Part shown: positions 1 to 10,971 of the stretch, one piece after another
Layout: each line of letters begins with the position of its first letter
How positions within the stretch are numbered: the stretch's first letter is position 1
From: Saposhnikovia divaricata
Lineage: Eukaryota; Streptophyta; Magnoliopsida; Apiales; Apiaceae
NCBI GenBank assembly: GCA_036435485.1
Contig: CM071600.1
Location: forward strand, 158,236,546-158,300,545
Direction: 5' to 3'
DNA length: 64,000 nt
Notes under the pieces: model-generated
Told to the model about the DNA's origin: nothing
Seen by the model: only the letters and a program-made list of their open reading frames with translations
Database searches by the model: none
Translations under genes and position numbers: made by a program

Positions 1-716
1 GCAATCCCAAACCACAAAGGGCTTTAGGTTGCTAGGCAGAAAGTCCCCTCGGACTTAATTGCTCGGGTACTAATGAGCCCAATCTGGCCATTCCTTCCAT
101 TAGCACTCTACAACTACAAACATTTATTGACTTTTTTTTTCTTTTTTTCTTTTTTTTAGACACTATATGAACAATCTATCGCAAAGGTTTGATTCGACAT
201 TGTTTTAACATGTGGGTTCTCTCTCAGGTATCGAATAACATCCCTATACAACCTTTCCATCAAAGGTCTTGTGGAAATGTGCCGTCTTGGACTTTTGAGC
301 AAAAATTTGTTCGACACAAGTTTCATAAGGAAAAACTTACTAGACTACGTTCAAATCATCTTCTAAAGGCATTATACATATAATTTTCGAAAAATTGTTA
401 ACACCAACTAGTTCTAAAAATTAAAGAGTGGAAAGGACAACTAAGCTAAAATATCTCTATTTTTGGATTTTTTAATTTTTTTGGATTTTTCAATTTTATG
501 TATTTACACTAAAAACTTCCCCCATACCTAAATCATGCATTGTCCTCAATGTATGAAAATGCAAGAGAAATGAGTAAAGGAGAATGAGGAGATAATACCT
601 GACAAGGGATAAAAGAGATGAACGAAAATGAAAAACAACTAATTAGCACTACTCACGCACACTTATACTCCCCCATACCTGAATTTCACGAGGGAAGGCA
701 AAGGAATAGAATCGAA
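1..716 (-). other. Athila post-ORF non-coding region
   Basis: This stretch lies downstream of the gag-protease stop on the minus strand. It contains two GGTATGGGGGA motifs (around 520-530 and 670-680) and the phrase TTGAGGACAATGCATGA, sequences usually found after pol in Athila-type elements. No RT or integrase motif was seen in any frame. The small open frame at 189-383 has no recognisable content. A T-rich run at 130-160 is a polypyrimidine tract on the plus strand. Confidence 0.6.
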
Positions 717-3700
717 TTAGCCGATGCCGGTAGGAAAATTGGGGTGAAGCTTTGAGAAAATATCAAGACATTGTTGAAAATTTTGATTAGAAAATATTTT
801 CTCAAGTAACATGGAATCATTCAACCTTATAGAACAAGTGTCACTAATGTTCTCCCTAAACCAACTTAAGGCTTCCTTATTTTGTTTAAGCAAATTAGAG
901 ATAATGAAAGTTTGGTTAGGGGTTGAATCACTAGGAATGACAAAAGATAATGGTTCATCTTTCCCTAAAGGCTGTTGATCAAACTCGGGATGATAGAAAG
1001 TTGAGTCACATGTAGGAGGTGTTCCTACCAGACTCTTAACAATGGGCTTAACACCAACAACCTCGGGTGGGGTCTTCCACTTAGAATAATTTTCATTCAA
1101 ATCTCCTAACCATTCATCAAATGTAGGTGGTTCACCAACGGGAGTTTTAACAATAAGATTTGGTTCACAAGAGACCTCCTCAGGTTTGGTATCCCACTTA
1201 GAACAAATGTTATCCAACTCTCTTAACATCTCTTTCGAGGTCATATCCCTAAACGACTCATGAAGCTCTCGATTGGTTTCGTGATTTATTTGAAAATCCT
1301 CAACAAGAAGAGACTCAATCTCACTATCCTCAAGGCTTGACCAATTAACAATGTCATCAATAAGATTAACCCTTACTGTTTGTTCATAAAGTTCATTGGG
1401 TTCTTTTCCAACATTAAAGATGTTAAGGTTAATTGTCATATTACCAAAAGTGAGTTTCATCGAACCATCCCTACAATTAATCAAGGAATTGGATGTAGCA
1501 AGAAAAGGTCGTCCTAGAATGATCGGGATTTGGTTCTTAGGATTCGTAACGGGTTGAGTCTCGAGGACAACAAAATCAACAGGAAAAATGAAATCACCAA
1601 CCTTAATTAAGACATCTTCAATTATTCCCTTAGGCATTTTGACAGAACGATCAGCTAGTTGAAGTGTCATGTTCGTCTTCTTAAGTTCGCCTAAACCTAG
1701 GGCTTGATAGACTGAAAATGGAAGAAGATTCACACTCGCTCCTAAGTCAAGTAACGCCTTGTCCACAAAGGTATCGCCTATGACACATGAAATTGTAGGA
1801 CAACCGGGATCCTTATATTTCACGGGAAGTTGATTTGAAAGAATTGAACTAACATGAGAGGTCAAGAAGGCTTTTTTAGGGACGTGGATGGAACATTTAT
1901 GAGAACACAAATCTTTTAGACACTTGGCATAACAAAGGACTTGTTGAATGGCATCTAAAAGAGGAATGTTTATCTTGACTTGTTTGAAAACTTCCAAAAT
2001 TTTGTCCATTTGAGCCGATTGTTTAGTTGAAAGGAGTCTTTGAGGATAAGGAGCTTTAGGCTTAAAGACTTGTTTGCTAGGTTCTTCGGTAATGGATTTC
2101 GAAAGTAGAATGACTAATGAAGACTCGTTAGGTGAAGGAAGTTTGCAAGATGAAGAAGGTTCACTAGATGATGATGATGATTTATGAGAAAATTCTTGTG
2201 ACACGGGAGTCGGGAGTTGTGTGGAATGATCAAGGCTAGGGTTCGGTTCATCATCTGACTCTTTTTTTTCGGGAGACTCGACACCTACTTGATCAACAAC
2301 TTTGTTTCCCGACCTTAAAGAAATGATAGCATTAACATTTTTGGGAGGTCTTTTGTTTAGAAGAAATTTAGGGTTGTCCTCGGGTTGACTCGGGAACTTG
2401 TTCTTCTCTCGCTCACACATGGCGTTGGCTAATTGACTCACTTGAACCTCTAACTTAAATATGGCTTGAGTACTAGCATTCAAAAGTTGCCTATCTTGAG
2501 TCATGGTTTTCATGAAGGTTTGTTGAGATTGAGCCAAATTAGTTGTTGATTTCAAAAGCGCATCAAGAGTCTTTTCCAAAGAATTAATTCTCTTATCCGA
2601 CTCGTGAAAGCCGGGAAGGTGGGCGGGAGCTTGAGTTGAATAAGGGACGTGATTTTGAGGCACGTTTGAAAAAGGACCTTGGTTTGGATAGTTCGGCTTT
2701 TGAAAAGAAGGTGGTGGAGATTGGAAATTTTGGCCTTGGTTCCACGAGAAATTCGGGTGGTTCTTCCACCCGGGATTGTAAGTCGGTGCAAACGGGTCAT
2801 TCCAAGGCCTAGGTTGAAACATTGCGTTCACTTGCTCAAAATTGGGACAATGTTGAGACTCAAAGTTCGAAGAATTATAATTTGGGTACATAGACATAGG
2901 TGCGGGACCACTATGAGTTTCTAAAGCTTCAAGTCGTCTAGTAAGAGTAGCTAATTTGGCATCGGTTGCAATCGAATTCTCAATCGAATGCAAACCCCTA
3001 GATGAACTAGACGATTCGTTAGAATTATTCGGTTCCCTAGTAGACTCCCACAACATTGTCTTCTCGGCTAATTCCTCGAAAAATTCCCACCCTTCGTCCT
3101 CATCTTTCTCCATGAATTTGCCTTGGCACATAGACTCTAACAAAGCGGTTGTTGGACTGTCTAAGGCCTCGTAAACAATCTTACAAAGTCTCCACTTTTC
3201 TATTCCGTGGTGGGGACATTGTGATAAAAGATTTTTAAAACGATCAAAATATTTCCAAAAAGACTCGTTTTCCTTTTGGTGAAATTGGTTTATCTCGTTT
3301 GTAATTCTCATAGTCTTATGGTTTGGAAAATATTTTTTAAGAAAAATTACCACAAATCCCTCCCACGTGGAAATAGAATTAACCGGTAGTCTATACAACC
3401 ATTTTTTAGCATTTTCTTTAAGCGTAAAATTAATGAGTCTAAGCCTAATCGAGTCCTCGGTTAATTGTTGGAGTTTTTGTAAGGCACAAACCTCCTCGAA
3501 TTCATGGATGAAAAGATACGGGTCCTTACCTTCACTCCCGGTAAATTTAGGTCTAATGTGTTGAGCTTTGATTTCCAAATTATTACCATTTATGGGAGGA
3601 AGAGTGATACACGACGATTGGGCAGAACGGGTGGGGTAGCAACGGTCCTTAAGAGACATGGCCATGTTTACTATTGGTTCGGAATTATCTAAAGTCTCGA

Positions 3701-3821
3701 AATCAGAAGAGGAAGAAATCTCAAACGATCTCACTAGTCTAGAAGAATTATCCCTAATCCAAATAGTTTGCATAAACCATGAAAGGGAACACGTAGCAAA
3801 TAAGTACGATAAAATAAACAC
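717..3821 (-). CDS. Athila gag-protease polyprotein, uninterrupted, 1034 aa
   Basis: Gag coats and packages element RNA; the protease matures the polyprotein. The first ~80 residues are variable. The retrotransposon gag domain runs from about residue 88 (RPKFTGSEGKDPYLF) to about 260, with AKKWLYRLP and FLKKYFPNHKTMR as landmarks. A Ser/Pro/Asn/Gln-rich linker follows. The aspartic protease lies near residue 680-810, with active-site motif DLGASVNLLP near 690 and ILGRPFLATS as flap-distal signature. The active site has DLGA, common in Athila, not DSGA/DTGA. A weak hint of the pre-RT segment (NKEALSWFRENIS) comes just before the stop, where RT should begin. Without pol this copy would need polymerase supplied in trans. 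The start codon is the first ATG of the frame; an internal ATG near residue 53 (MAMSLKDRCYP) is an alternative. No zinc knuckle was seen. Confidence 0.85.
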   Translation of the reverse strand: MFILSYLFATCSLSWFMQTIWIRDNSSRLVRSFEISSSSDFETLDNSEPIVNMAMSLKDRCYPTRSAQSSCITLPPINGNNLEIKAQHIRPKFTGSEGKDPYLFIHEFEEVCALQKLQQLTEDSIRLRLINFTLKENAKKWLYRLPVNSISTWEGFVVIFLKKYFPNHKTMRITNEINQFHQKENESFWKYFDRFKNLLSQCPHHGIEKWRLCKIVYEALDSPTTALLESMCQGKFMEKDEDEGWEFFEELAEKTMLWESTREPNNSNESSSSSRGLHSIENSIATDAKLATLTRRLEALETHSGPAPMSMYPNYNSSNFESQHCPNFEQVNAMFQPRPWNDPFAPTYNPGWKNHPNFSWNQGQNFQSPPPSFQKPNYPNQGPFSNVPQNHVPYSTQAPAHLPGFHESDKRINSLEKTLDALLKSTTNLAQSQQTFMKTMTQDRQLLNASTQAIFKLEVQVSQLANAMCEREKNKFPSQPEDNPKFLLNKRPPKNVNAIISLRSGNKVVDQVGVESPEKKESDDEPNPSLDHSTQLPTPVSQEFSHKSSSSSSEPSSSCKLPSPNESSLVILLSKSITEEPSKQVFKPKAPYPQRLLSTKQSAQMDKILEVFKQVKINIPLLDAIQQVLCYAKCLKDLCSHKCSIHVPKKAFLTSHVSSILSNQLPVKYKDPGCPTISCVIGDTFVDKALLDLGASVNLLPFSVYQALGLGELKKTNMTLQLADRSVKMPKGIIEDVLIKVGDFIFPVDFVVLETQPVTNPKNQIPIILGRPFLATSNSLINCRDGSMKLTFGNMTINLNIFNVGKEPNELYEQTVRVNLIDDIVNWSSLEDSEIESLLVEDFQINHETNRELHESFRDMTSKEMLRELDNICSKWDTKPEEVSCEPNLIVKTPVGEPPTFDEWLGDLNENYSKWKTPPEVVGVKPIVKSLVGTPPTCDSTFYHPEFDQQPLGKDEPLSFVIPSDSTPNQTFIISNLLKQNKEALSWFRENISDTCSIRLNDSMLLEKIFSNQNFQQCLDIFSKLHPNFPTGIG

Positions 3822-4736
3822 ACAAAAAGAAAGGGTGAAAAATCAAAAGAAAAACTCTAACCCTAGGGTTCCTTAAATAAAATAAACTAGACCTTGCTCC
3901 TAACTATAAGGACCACCAAAAACTCGGTAAATCAGAATTTATTCAGACCGATTTGGCCAGGTAGGTGCAAGCATTGCCAAGAGGCTAAACACCAGCCTAG
4001 ACACCAAATCTTAATTGGCCAGGTAAGCTTTCGCTTGCCTAGACACCAAAGAGTCGGAATAATTAATGATTACTTCGTTTCTTAGGTACCTTCTTAATTG
4101 AGCGTGAAATTCCTAGGGGCAGACGTCTAATTAATTTTATTAAAGGCTAGGGTATGCAAAATGAGGATTTAATTGTTTTTGGGCTAAGGAAAGAGTGATG
4201 AAATCCCTTCCCTTATCTTTTGAAAGGTTTTGCCCTTAAGATTTATTTACAAATGATGCAACAAACAATGAGATAAAATAAAACTATAAACATTTATGGA
4301 TGCTCTACAACTACGTGCTCTAATCTAAAGAAAAGAAAGAATTTAACGCAACTTTGGGTCCTCTAGCGATCACCACAATTTAAAAGGTACAAAAAATTAA
4401 AAACAAGAAAATAAAAATCTAGATGATGTGATCCTAAGTGATGAATGCATGATGTAACAAATATGTATTTACCAACTAATTTTTTTGGATTTTAAATTTT
4501 CAATTTTTTTGTGATTTTTTGATTTTTTTTATTTTTTTTGTGATTTTCTAAAATAATAAAAAGGCGAAAAGAGAGAAATACGGGTTACCGAAGCACGCTT
4601 CCAAAAATTCCACTTTTGTTCCAAGCTCCGTGAGAAGATTCCCGTAATTTCAACTTTCCTAAAAAAACGAAACAAAAGATAAGGCAAGTAAAAACTAATC
4701 CGAAAAATTAAAAATCAAGGCGCGAAAAATAATTAG
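3822..4736 (-). other. Athila 5' leader between PBS and gag
   Basis: About 0.9 kb without a convincing ORF. Between 3950 and 4050 there is an imperfect duplication with the shared blocks TTGGCCAGGTA and GCCTAGACACCAAA. Several T/A-rich tracts follow at 4480-4560. Such leaders carry packaging and dimerisation signals in retroelements, but none can be defined here. Confidence 0.5.
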
Positions 4737-4752
4737 TCCCCGACAGTGACCA
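4737..4752 (-). promoter_or_regulatory. Athila primer-binding site
   Basis: On the minus strand the sequence TGGTCACTGTCGGGGA starts 7 nt after the LTR end. It resembles the tRNA-Asp-type PBS of Athila elements but has several changes and is two bases shorter. This places the LTR boundary. Confidence 0.6.
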
Positions 4753-4759
4753 AAAAACT

Positions 4760-7086
4760 TGATGTGCCAAAATAAATACAATTTTTAAATCGCAAGTGCA
4801 TGATTCGATCGTTGAAATATTTTAGGTATCGATCCACGGAGACTAACATTTTTGAGAACCTTTATTTTTAATTTAATCGAACTAGGACAAGTGGATTTTG
4901 GATGATTTTGATTTTACCTTAATTAATTACTAAATAAAAATCTATTTAACTAGTTAAAACTAAATTATTCTAAATTATTCTAAAACCTAATTATTCTAGA
5001 ATTATTCTACAAATTAAAAATTCTAAATTCGAATTAAATCTAAATTCTAAATTATTCTAAAAATTCTTAAATTACTCTAAAATTTGATTTTATTCTAAAA
5101 CTCTTCCTCTCTTTTTTTTTTGCAGAAAAAGGTTCAGCCTTAACTTGCAAATAAACTCAAACAAAACAAATTGCAACAACAATGAATACTAAACCAACGA
5201 ATTAAAACCATACGATTAAAAATAGCAGCTATCAGTTCGAAATTAAAAACAGGCACACCGACTTAGACTACACAGCCACATTGCTCAAAAACTCGCCCAG
5301 AAGCATATCAACCAGAAATTGCAGACAAGAAACTAAACACGCACAATTCGAACCAAAAACTCAATAAAAGAACTCAGGAAATTAACAGGGATACATTTAT
5401 CAAAAAAAAAAAAAATTAACAGGGATACCATGGGAATTAACGGAAAATAGCAAACAAAACACAAACACGCGAACAGAATTGATTCAACACTATTCGGAAA
5501 TCAACAGCAAACTAACATTCGAACTCAGAACACGCAACATAGTAAAGCGTCGAACTAACTCAGAATTTTTTTATAGAAATAAAATCGCAGCGTAGAGAAA
5601 ATCAGAAACAAGAAATAAAACCAAAATCAAAGAGGAATAGAAATCGAAGCCTAGGACAAACCAACAAACACTGCAACTACAAGAAGCATCATTCGAACAA
5701 AACAAATCTAAACGGAACAATAAAGACTCGGCAAAATCATAAAACACTAATAAGATAGAGGACACCAATTCACGAACAACTCGCAGATACACTGAACTCG
5801 CAAGAAATTCGAACAAAGACCCAGCTAAACCCAGCACAGAAACTCAGTGAACAACACAATGAGACACAGCAGATAACGACGCAGCCAGTGGAACGGAAAT
5901 AAAATGCAGAAGACTATGAAAACAAACGCAAAAACTCATAAAAATAGGATCGTAATTCAGAAAACTCGCTGGTCAACTCAGTGATTCAACGATTCTAAAA
6001 CGAAAATGGGGAAAGAAGGAAAGAAGAAGGAACAGGTACTGGATTTGATGTTTTAAAACAGAGAAAGTAAAAAGAAACTGGGTTTGTTTGAAGAGAATAG
6101 GGGAGAAGTCTGTTTAATCGAAGGAGAAAAAGAAAAAAAATAAAATGGAACTGGGTTTGACGAAGAAGGATGAAGAAGATGAGGAGAGGTTATATTTTCG
6201 TGGGGAAATGAAAAAAAACAGAGAAATGAAGAAGAAATAGTAAGTGCTGGGTTTGTGTTAAAATTAAAACAGACTGCTTCGAATAATAAAAAGAAATAGA
6301 GAAACAATTTGCTGAAAATTAATTAACTACGGAATTAAAATTACACTAAAACAAGGATTTGATTTGGAATTAAAATGGCCCACAATAAAATCGAAATTTA
6401 AAGGGGCAAAATTACGAATTAAAACTAAAATTAAAACTACGAGCAAGAAAATAAAAATCGTTATTTTCAACCCATAGTGGTTAGCATTTCGCTACTTTGT
6501 CCACTAAACGGATTTACGAAAATAATGAAAGCTATGCAATAAAAACGAAAGAACAAGACGAGAAATTAAGGGAAACGGAATTTTTGCATTAAAATAAAAA
6601 GTGTTTACAAGATTTGAAACTAAAAAAAACAAGAAATTAAAGCTACCCTAAAATCTAAGTTCCTAAATACAAGGGGGGTGAGGGGGTATTTATAGGATAA
6701 GAATTAGGGTTAAGGTGTGTGTTGGGTTAATCTCCACCATACACCTTTTAACGTGGTGGAGAAATCCTAGCCATCTAAATGTTTCCTTCCTCATTAAGCT
6801 TTGTAGAGTGGATCTTGGACATACACTTATTTAGTATGTTGGGATGATCTCCACCTTCCATGTGTCTTCAAACATTTCTTTTCCACCAAGCTCCTAATTC
6901 TTTTTCCTTTTTTCATTTAAGTCCTTTTTCTTCCTCTTTTTCCCTTCCTTGCTATTTATTTCTTTATTTTGCCATTTCTTTATTTATTCACGAATTTCCT
7001 GAAATGCAACAAAATATATTATTAAAATACGAGTTCAAGCAATAAATAGGTATTTAAAAATATGCAAAATTATGCACTTATCAACA
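4760..7086 (-). repeat. Athila 5' LTR, ~2.33 kb
   Basis: On the minus strand the LTR runs from TGTTGATAAG (ending at plus position 7086) to GGCACATCA (plus 4760), giving the canonical TG...CA ends. A TATA box lies ~390 nt in. The open frames inside (5571-5837, 6053-6307, 6860-7045) are low-complexity and not genes. The only LTR copy in the window is this one. Confidence 0.75.
6687..6694 (-). promoter_or_regulatory. TATA box of the Athila LTR
   Basis: The minus strand reads TATAAATA followed by CCCCCTCACC, about 390 nt inside the LTR, a typical position for the U3/R boundary. Transcription would run leftwards into gag. Confidence 0.5.
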
Positions 7087-7403
7087 GTCAAGAAGGAAAG
7101 AGGCGAGCCATCCAGTCAGAGATCAAAAGGGAAGGAGGAGGTTCAAAGTTATGCTGCTAGGGATTAGAATATCCAGCTGGAACTTTTATTCTACTATGTT
7201 TAAGAACCGATGTAAGATATTGTCCTAAGATGTAATAATTCGTATTGTGATAATGTGTGAGACCGATCCTTGGATCTGCGGAGTGGGACTATTATGATCC
7301 GTTGTAATAATTATCTTGTTTTATTATGAGCTAACGGGTGTTGCAGGATATCGAGCCAGTGTGACGACCCGGGTCCCCGGTCAGGGTGGATTTGTGGGCG
7401 TCA
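7087..7403 (+). repeat. Remnant of chromovirus LTR 3' end
   Basis: The segment matches, in opposite orientation, the LTR ends at 27471-27790 and 37872-38190. Shared stretches are GAGCTAACG, GCAGGATATCGAG, GTGACGACCCGGGTCCCCGG and a final GGGCGTCACA. The next bases (GAAATCTTG) are not a tRNA-iMet PBS, so this is the 3' end of a 3' LTR or solo LTR in plus orientation. The Athila LTR interrupts it at 7086/7087; GTCAAGAAGG continues the chromovirus sequence. Confidence 0.8.
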
Positions 7404-9653
7404 CAGAAATCTTGATATGATCTATTTTAATATGTGTTTGTCCGATCTTGATTATTTTTGTAGATGTTGTATGACCTTTTATTGATGAATTAATTACTTA
7501 TAAAAAATTGTGATTTATAAGAAAAATCCAAATTTTGATTATTTTTTTAGATGTCATATGCCCTTTTATCGATAAATTAATTATTTATCAAAAAAATAGT
7601 GAATTATAAGAATGTTTTTCGCTGAGTTGACCAACTTGCTATGAAAACACTAACTAAGAATATTTTCTTTGACTCTGTAATGAATTTTATTTTTTGATTG
7701 GTAATTTATACACCAAATAATGTTTAATACTATTTGAGAGTATATTTAGTATTTTGAATAATTCAAATATATTATCAGGTCAATTTGTTTGTCCAGTTAA
7801 TTATTGCATTACTAAAAAATACGTATAAGTAAAATGTTGAAGATAATTGGTTTAAAATTCATTTTAGTATTTTAATTGGTTGAATCTAGTTTTTTTTAAT
7901 AATTGAGTAATTTAAAAGTTTATATACTTAAATTTTGAACGTGTATTTAAAATATTGTGGTAATCATGTTTTTATTTTTAAAATTTTTAATTCATTGATA
8001 GCCGATTTGTTCAAATATGATTACACCTTATAATTGTAGATCGAGAGTTTGTGATATTTAAATATTATATTATATAATATAGATAAAATAGACTCAAGTA
8101 TTAAAATAATATATTCATATTTAAATCAATTGATAAATACACAATTTTGGAAAATGACTCTATACATAGAGAGTGGCGAAAAGAATGGATGTGCTAGTAA
8201 ATAATAATATAATTGTGATTGATTTTAAATTAAAAATTGTGTTAAAATAGTTAATAAGTATTTATGAAAATTAATCTGTAATATATAATTATATATTGTA
8301 GTATGATTGTAGTTGATATTTGTGAAATTAGTTCGTAATATATAATAGTCCAATTTTGATTGACTTCAAATTAAAAGATTGATCAAGTTAGAAAACATTT
8401 AATCACTTTAAAAAATATGTAATTTATGCATGTTCTAAATCCTATAAATTTTGTATTTCAAAAAAAAATGTTAAATAACCACGATAAATAAATTAGGATG
8501 AGAATGATATAATTAATTTAATTTTAGTGATAAATTCTGATTGGCTCTTATATATATTTATGAAAATTAATCCGTAATTTATAATAAAGTAATTATGATT
8601 AATTGTAAATCAAAAGAATAAAAATTATATTGCGAAAATCGCTGAATATTACATATTTGTATAATCCAAGTGGTTTAATTTAAATATTCATTTATTATAA
8701 TAATTTTTTCATTAAAAACATGTAATATATGGATATGTTAAATCAAGTAACTACAATATTTAAATTAGAATTGCTAAATAACCACAGTTAGTATAATAGG
8801 ATGAGAATGGTAAATAAGGAAAACTTTTAATATAATATGAATGGTCTAAAATTTAGGAATAACCTTTGATTGGTCCTAAAATAATTCATAATTTTCTGAT
8901 TTGCTAACTGCATCTAATTGTATACCCAAAATAAAAGAAAATTTGTTATATTAGTAATCTTTGTAGCATTTATATTTTTATATTATGAAATATCGATAAC
9001 AAATTATTGTATATTTAAGCTAATTTATGTTGAGTTATTACCATAATTAGCGTAATTCCGTAAATATGTAGTTGTTATTTAATAAAAGTGAAAATAAATT
9101 ATATGAGAAATTGATTATCGAACATTTTTTGATTAAAAGTATATATAATATATAAGCATGTTAAATTAAATAGTTATTATATTTTAATTAGAATTGTTAA
9201 CTAAGTACAGTCAGTAAAGTGGGTATAAAAAGATAAATAAGGAAAAATTTTAATATGATATGACAGGTATAAAATTTAGGAATGGAATCTGATTGGTGCT
9301 AAAATAATTCCTCACTTTTGATTGGTTAATCGCATTGTGTGGTAGACTCAGGTATTATAATAAAGGATATAAAAAGGTACGAATAATAAAAATAGATAAA
9401 TTATGGAGAAGGTAAAAATTAAAAAGGTATGAATTATGGGTAAGGAGGGAATTTATTATTATTTTATTTTATATTATTATTAAATAGAGTGAAGGACTGA
9501 AAACTAAACCGACTACCAAGCAAAACTTTCGATGTTTCTGACTTCAAAAAAGACAAATATTTTATAGAAGTTGAAAGGTTTTAGCTATAAAATGTAGAAA
9601 AAGTTTTATTTTAACTGAAAAAATTAATTGGTTGGTTATTTATTTACGGTTTT
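7404..9653. other. AT-rich intergenic DNA with degenerate repeats
   Basis: No coding potential was seen on either strand. The composition is strongly AT-rich. Related blocks recur at about 8430-8560, 8735-8900 and 9160-9335 (reported separately). Confidence 0.6.
8430..9335 (+). repeat. Degenerate direct repeats, three related blocks
   Basis: Three blocks share the order ATGTTAAAT, AACCACAGT-like, GGATGAGAATGGTAAATAAGG-like, AATTTAGGAAT and TGATTGG. They lie at about 8430-8560 (most diverged), 8735-8900 and 9160-9335, spaced roughly 300-430 bp. A smaller motif, ATTTATGAAAATTAATC, recurs at 8258, 8310 (diverged) and 8555. The repeats could be an old tandem duplication; no element family was recognised. 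Confidence 0.5.
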
Positions 9654-9656
9654 TTA

Positions 9657-10040
9657 GAGCATCTCCAATGGAGAAGACCCTTTAGCTAAAATCACAAATA
9701 TATTACCAAAAATAAAATTTATAGAAATTATGTAAAAAAAACATCACTCCAATGGAACATTACTGTTAGCAAAAAATTTACATAATCTCCTTTCGTTGGC
9801 TATATTTGGCCAACTTCTAGAGACCTATAAAGAAGATTTTACATGATCTATTACCTTAAAAAAATAGATTCTATTAATAACAACCTGAAATAATAATAAC
9901 ATACTATATTTACAATATATACAACATTATAGCTAATATACCATTGGAGCACAACTTCTTACAGGTTCAGCAAATTTTACATAATCAATATTTTATCTGA
10001 TTTAGCCAACCATTTTTAGCTAATACCATTGGAGATGCTC
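9657..10040. mobile_element. Tourist-like MITE (PIF/Harbinger type), 384 bp
   Basis: Terminal inverted repeats are GAGCATCTCCAATGG at the left and CCATTGGAGATGCTC at the right, perfect over 15 bp. The flanks on both sides are TTA (9654-9656 and 10041-10043), the 3-bp TTA/TWA target duplication typical of PIF/Harbinger elements. Inside, further copies of CCAATGGAAC and CCATTGGAGC give subterminal repeats. There is no ORF, so it depends on a transposase elsewhere. Confidence 0.85.
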
Positions 10041-10845
10041 TTAGAAGTTTAGAGGTTTTAGTTAAAAAAATATAAATAATATTGCAATTAAAAATATGTT
10101 AAATAAAAAGATTTCAATCTATCGAATATTTTTATAGTTATTTTGTAATATTGCATATTAATTTTTTGAACCAAATATTTTATTATTTTATTAGATTTTG
10201 TAAAATTTGGATAAATATTAATATGATGATAATCACATGAATACTTATGATTGTTAAATTATTAATTTAGTTTCAATTGCGTTAAATGAATTTTATCAAA
10301 TTGAACCTTTGAGTATAATATAAATATTTATCTTAGTATAATTGTCCATGTATAAAAGAACATATGTAAATTCTTTGATTTTGTTATAAAAAAATGATCT
10401 TACATGTAGACTATATTTTGAAACATATTACAAAATCTCTTAATATGGAATAGAAGTCATCCTTATATTTGTCTCAGTCATTTTTTCTAAACATACACAT
10501 TTATACACTTTTATACTTACATATTTGGTTTTAGTCTAATATTTATTACAGTATATAGAAGTTCAATAAAAAAATTGGGTAAATTGAAATATTTTGTATA
10601 TTATAATTTTGAATTATTTTTTAAGTCAATTTTAAAATTTCAAATATTTCAATCGATGTAAAATATGACAACCTTAATGACCCATGCATGTATATGAAAT
10701 CTAGTATCAATTTTTTTTGATTTTATCATATATTGATCTAAATAAATTTTATAAACTCAGCCATTATATAATATATTATATTATATATTATATTGATCAA
10801 TATATTACATTGATCTATATATTATATAAAAATTCGTATGTACCA

Positions 10846-10971
10846 TACTCTATAGTCGGCTATAATCCAATTGTTCATTTAAATAATTATTGTACTTTTG
10901 TAATATTTAGAATATACTTTATAGTCGACTTATAATCTAATTGATCATTTTAAATAATTGTACTTTTGTAA
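10846..10971 (+). repeat. ~69-bp tandem duplication
   Basis: Two adjacent copies share TATAGTCG, then TATAATC then AATTG, TTCATTT, AAATAATT and GTACTTTTGTAATATTTA. They differ by a handful of substitutions and small gaps. Confidence 0.7.

Larger units (their letters stand above)
1..7086 (-). mobile_element. Athila-lineage Ty3/gypsy element, lacking pol, 3' end beyond window
   Basis: The order read on the minus strand is 5' LTR (7086-4760), PBS, leader, gag-protease ORF, then non-coding DNA to the left edge. The LTR start TGTTGATAAGTGCATAATTT and the gag and DLGAS protease sequences are typical of plant Athila elements. No RT, RNase H or integrase follows the ORF. The element lies inside a fragment of a chromovirus LTR whose match resumes at 7087, so it is a later insertion. 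The 3' LTR must lie left of position 1, so the target duplication cannot be checked. Confidence 0.85.

Noticed and set aside
5571..7045. Several frames of 60-90 aa in the Athila LTR
   Set aside because: Hydrophobic or Phe/Ser-rich translations of A/T- and CT-rich LTR sequence.
10717..10935. 72-aa frame
   Set aside because: AT-rich sequence with Tyr/Ile-rich translation; overlaps the 69-bp tandem duplication.
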